Below are positions 61,205 to 64,000 of a stretch of DNA of 64,000 nucleotides, in pieces. Source of the stretch: Dioscorea cayenensis subsp. rotundata. Lineage: Eukaryota; Streptophyta; Magnoliopsida; Dioscoreales; Dioscoreaceae. Under the pieces are notes generated by a model that saw only the letters and a program-made list of their open reading frames with translations, did no database searches and was not told the origin of the DNA. The translations under genes were made by a program, and so were the position numbers. The stretch's first letter is position 1. Each line of letters begins with the position of its first letter. Where the stretch lies: the NCBI RefSeq assembly GCF_009730915.1, contig NC_052489.1, positions 23,553,916 through 23,617,915 on the forward strand, read 5' to 3'.

Positions 61205-63190
61205 AAGCCATTAATCCATAACATTATCACCAATTGAAAGCTTGAAAGTTAGCTAATCATCAAAAAAATAATTTGTAATGGCAAAAGATAAAAAAATCAA
61301 TAAAACAAATTTGGTGGGTGAACTTCAACCGCGTTCTTTGAGAATGTGGAAACATTGGCTTAGAATTTAAATTTTTGAATTAAGTAATGAAACCTTATGA
61401 TAGAATAGAACAATAACTTGGATAAATGCTTGTTTGATGATGTTTTTTTTTTAATCTATATACTAAATTTATGGTAAACTAATATGACTTGAATTTGGTG
61501 TTGTTAATGCAAAATTTACCTTGCGTACCTAAAAAATTAAGAAACTTAAAAACAGAAAAGCAAAAAATAATCATATCATACAAGTGCACCAATATATATA
61601 TATATATATATATTTAATTAAGATGGATTACTAAATGTAGTAAATTAAAAAATAATAAATACATAGTGAAGGCAAATGAAAAAAAATCAAGCTTTGAGAT
61701 TTTTTTTTTTAAAAAAAAATAATAATCCCTCAGCAACTAAATGAAAATTAGGATTAATTATCAACCATTGGATAGCCCAATGGTATGACACCAAAGTATA
61801 AAGGGGAGGTCATGGGTTCAAACCCCTCCCCCGATAGTACTGTTCATCGCAATGTTCATATACTGTTCATCCGGGATTTTTATACTATTTTTATACTGTA
61901 TATCCGGGTTTCAGTACTGTTTGGTACTGTTTATATTCATATAAAAAAGACGTTTGTCACCTATTATTAAAAAAAAAAAAAAATTGTAAAATTGCATCCA
62001 ACCAAAAACTCAGTAGAAAGAAAGAGAGAAAGAACAGCATGAAAGACTTGATAGTTATCATACTATGAGTTCACACATGAAGAAGCACTTGAAAGTTCAC
62101 AAATCCAGATAATTAAACCCAAGAAAGATAACAGTGCATGAAGAACATTCATGCATGAACTATATATATATATATATCATTCAGTCTTGGTCATGGACCT
62201 GGGAGCTGGATTGACTTCAAGTTTGTGTCTCCAATCTTGATACAAGAAGTCCGAAGCATCAAAGGAATAAAAAAAAGCAGGAAGGGGGAGCAAGGGAGAG
62301 ACATGGTTCTCACTGATTATATATGATGGGGACGTAGACTTGACTGTTGATTCTTGAGCTCATGGAGGTTACTGACAAACCAGGAGGTAAAAAGGGGTTG
62401 GTTCAATTATTAGTGCTATCCTCTAGAGTGCTACTGTCTTGGATTATCAACTTTTACTTCTTCTTCTTCTTCTTCTTCTTCTAAGTTCTGCTTTTGAGTG
62501 AAAGAATCAAGAAGGGTCACAATTTGCATTCCTAGCTTTGTGCTTTTATCTGTTCTCATGTTATTCATCATACAAGTAATGTAAATGATGATGGTCAAAT
62601 ATTTTATAGTTGATATTTGTTTTTTTTTTGTTAATTTGGAATATCTGCTCAAAGTGTAATGGCAGAGCATGATATGTTTGTGGTTTTAGTCAGATATATA
62701 ATGTCTATCTTTTCTTAGTGATTAGTTGGTTGGAGACTAATTGGAGTAGTATTAGTGAACTAATTATGGCCAACAAATGGGATTCATCATAAGTTCATTC
62801 TTTTTCCATGAATGGTAATGTGTGGAATATGTGAAAACACACTTAAATAGTATTGTAAAAATAAAAATTCATTTTACATGAATAATTTACATTTTATTTA
62901 ACTTGGTGGTAATAGGGATCCACAATGAATGATGTTTCCTAATATTTATTTTATATTTTCTTTGCTTGCACTGTCTCTTCTTCCTACTGTGCAGTTTATT
63001 ATTTTAAGGAAATTGGAGGAAATTGAATCATTGAAATTTAAGACTGAGCTATAATATTTTTACAAATCCAAATATTTTAGTTCTGAAAATCAATATTCTC
63101 AAATGATAACCTAATAAATAATTTTAAAAATAAAAATCTAACGCAATGTCTTGAATGGAACTTAAAGAGAGACGTAAAGAAATTGACTCT
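61205..63190. repeat. Segmental duplication copy B
   Basis: Direct, diverged counterpart of 48495-53685 without its two big insertions. It begins within about 30 bp of the 3' LTR and ends before the ARF-GAP gene. It carries its own insertion, a SINE (61765-61983). A (TTC)n run at 62457-62482 is shared with copy A (52921). No intact ORF is shared. Confidence 0.8.
61765..61983 (+). mobile_element. tRNA-derived SINE with poly(A) tail
   Basis: The head GGATAGCCCAATGGTATGAC (box A) and GGTCATGGGTTCAAACCCC (box B) are spaced like a pol III promoter. A body with repeated TACTGTTCAT/TACTGTTTATAT phrases and a terminal A-run (61967-61983) follow. It is absent from the matching place in duplication copy A, so it entered after the duplication or was lost there. 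It is not a tRNA gene, because there is no acceptor-stem pairing. Confidence 0.65.
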
Positions 63191-63685
63191 TGAAAAGTGA
63201 AAACGGGAAAATTTTAGTTTTTGTCAAAGAATAAAATGTATCAGATAAAATCTAATGTGATGAGTGGAATAAAAATTAGAACACATAAAGTGACATTGAT
63301 AAATAATAGTAAAGGTTTTACTTAACAATATTTTTATATATTTTTAATTTTAAAATTTTGTTGTGTGTACATACAAAACAGAAATCCGGAAACATCAAAA
63401 GCATAACTATATACGCTAATAAAATATATAATACCTGATAAAAATAATAATGCACACAACTCAAACAATAGACATACAACTCAAAACCAAGGAAAGACAA
63501 TTAGATTAAATAAACACCTATACCTATAAACAGCTCAGATCAAAGCTTGCAATATGATAACTGTCTAAACATAACAAGCTTGATTGGTTGATAGTCTAAT
63601 GGGCAAAGAGCCATTAGCTGCTTGAAGAAAAGAATATCCAGTAAAAACTCCATAATTGATTCTTTAGTGTCCGCCTTTCATCACT
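63191..63685. other. Spacer and 3' region of the ARF-GAP gene
   Basis: AT-rich sequence with no coding exon seen. The minus-strand ARF-GAP transcript must end here; its poly(A) site is not determined. Confidence 0.5.
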
Positions 63686-64000
63686 TTATAGATTGGTATC
63701 CTCTAACAGAACAAGAACCTCTTCATCATGGATGGTTCCGGACTCTATTGCGTGTTGTAACAGAGTTTTGCCATCCATGTCAACAGCATGAGGATCAGCT
63801 CCTCTGAATACATACAACAAATAAAGTCATTACATTATGCCTTTGCTTCCGTTATTTTTCATTCCGTAAAAATGAATATAGATAATGAAATTTACCTGGA
63901 AAGCAGGAGCTTGGTAATCACATGTCTTCCTTTGGCAATGGAATGTTGCAGCGGTGTCCTGCCTTTCAAATCAGTAATATTAACATTGCCACCATACTGC
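63686..64000 (-). CDS. ARF GTPase-activating protein (ACAP/AGD type), C-terminal ankyrin part, partial
   Basis: Two exons of a gene that continues beyond the window: 64000-63896 (donor CCAG|GTAAAT) and 63803-63686 (acceptor TTCAG, stop TAA). The phases agree. The frame encodes two ankyrin repeats, GRTPLQHSIAKGRHVITKLL and then GADPHAVDMDGKTLLQHAIE, ending DEEVLVLLEDTNL. This arrangement and ending match the plant ACAP-type AGD1-AGD4 proteins, which stimulate GTP hydrolysis by ARF GTPases in vesicle traffic (AGD3 acts in leaf vein patterning). The BAR, PH and zinc-finger GAP domains would lie beyond the right edge. Other ankyrin proteins are possible, so the subclass is inferred from the C-terminus alone. 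Confidence 0.7.

Noticed and set aside
61771..61830. tRNA-like box A and box B sequences
   Set aside because: There is no acceptor stem or anticodon arm, and a poly(A) tail follows. It fits a SINE better than a tRNA gene.

Overview
The window is nuclear DNA of a flowering plant. It is AT-rich, full of microsatellites, and carries intron-rich genes with GT-AG junctions, Stowaway- and Tourist-type MITEs, SINEs, a Ty3/gypsy retrotransposon and plant-specific gene families (trihelix, NAC, CDI). An endogenous geminivirus-like insert is present. Such inserts are documented in yams (Dioscorea) and Nicotiana. A Dioscorea-like monocot is my best guess, but this is inference and not proof of species.

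Layout. 1-9780: gene-free. It holds two Stowaway-like MITEs, two 20-bp minisatellites, a satellite-like array of about 500-bp monomers (3484-7586) running into a 1000-N gap, then a sharp switch to GC-richer, C-skewed sequence. 9781-18400: AT-rich intergenic DNA with simple repeats and a G-box cluster. 19411-22153 (+): three-exon GTL1/GT-2-type trihelix transcription factor. 26963-37488 (-): 20-exon TTC27-type TPR protein; the exon chain closes to an 888-residue frame. 37885-39469 (-): three spliceable exons of an unrecognised protein C-terminus. 40604-41368 (-): intronless CDI-type glycosyltransferase. 43981-45768 (-): NAC transcription factor of the NAC045/NAC086 type. 63686-64000 (-): last two exons of an ACAP-type ARF-GAP (AGD family) with ankyrin repeats.

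48495-63190 is a layered repeat landscape. Two diverged direct copies of a non-coding segment (A 48495-53685, B 61205-63190) flank a decayed Ty3/gypsy element (53694-61176). Copy A was later hit by a probable solo LTR (49387-51335) and a Tourist/Harbinger-like element (51542-52826). Copy B lacks both and shows the empty sites; it carries its own SINE.

The most striking object lies inside the retrotransposon. Its gag gene is split by about 1.75 kb of begomovirus-like DNA (54699-56453): a Rep helicase-half fragment with three in-frame stops, a TrAP-frame remnant, an uninterrupted 117-codon REn-like ORF and a bidirectional poly(A)-signal pair, in viral order. The insert is bracketed by a 305-bp direct repeat of gag. 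Both repeat copies carry the same gag stop codon.

The host genes look independent (transcription factors, a TPR protein, a glycosyltransferase, a vesicle-traffic GAP). Nothing suggests a cluster or operon.
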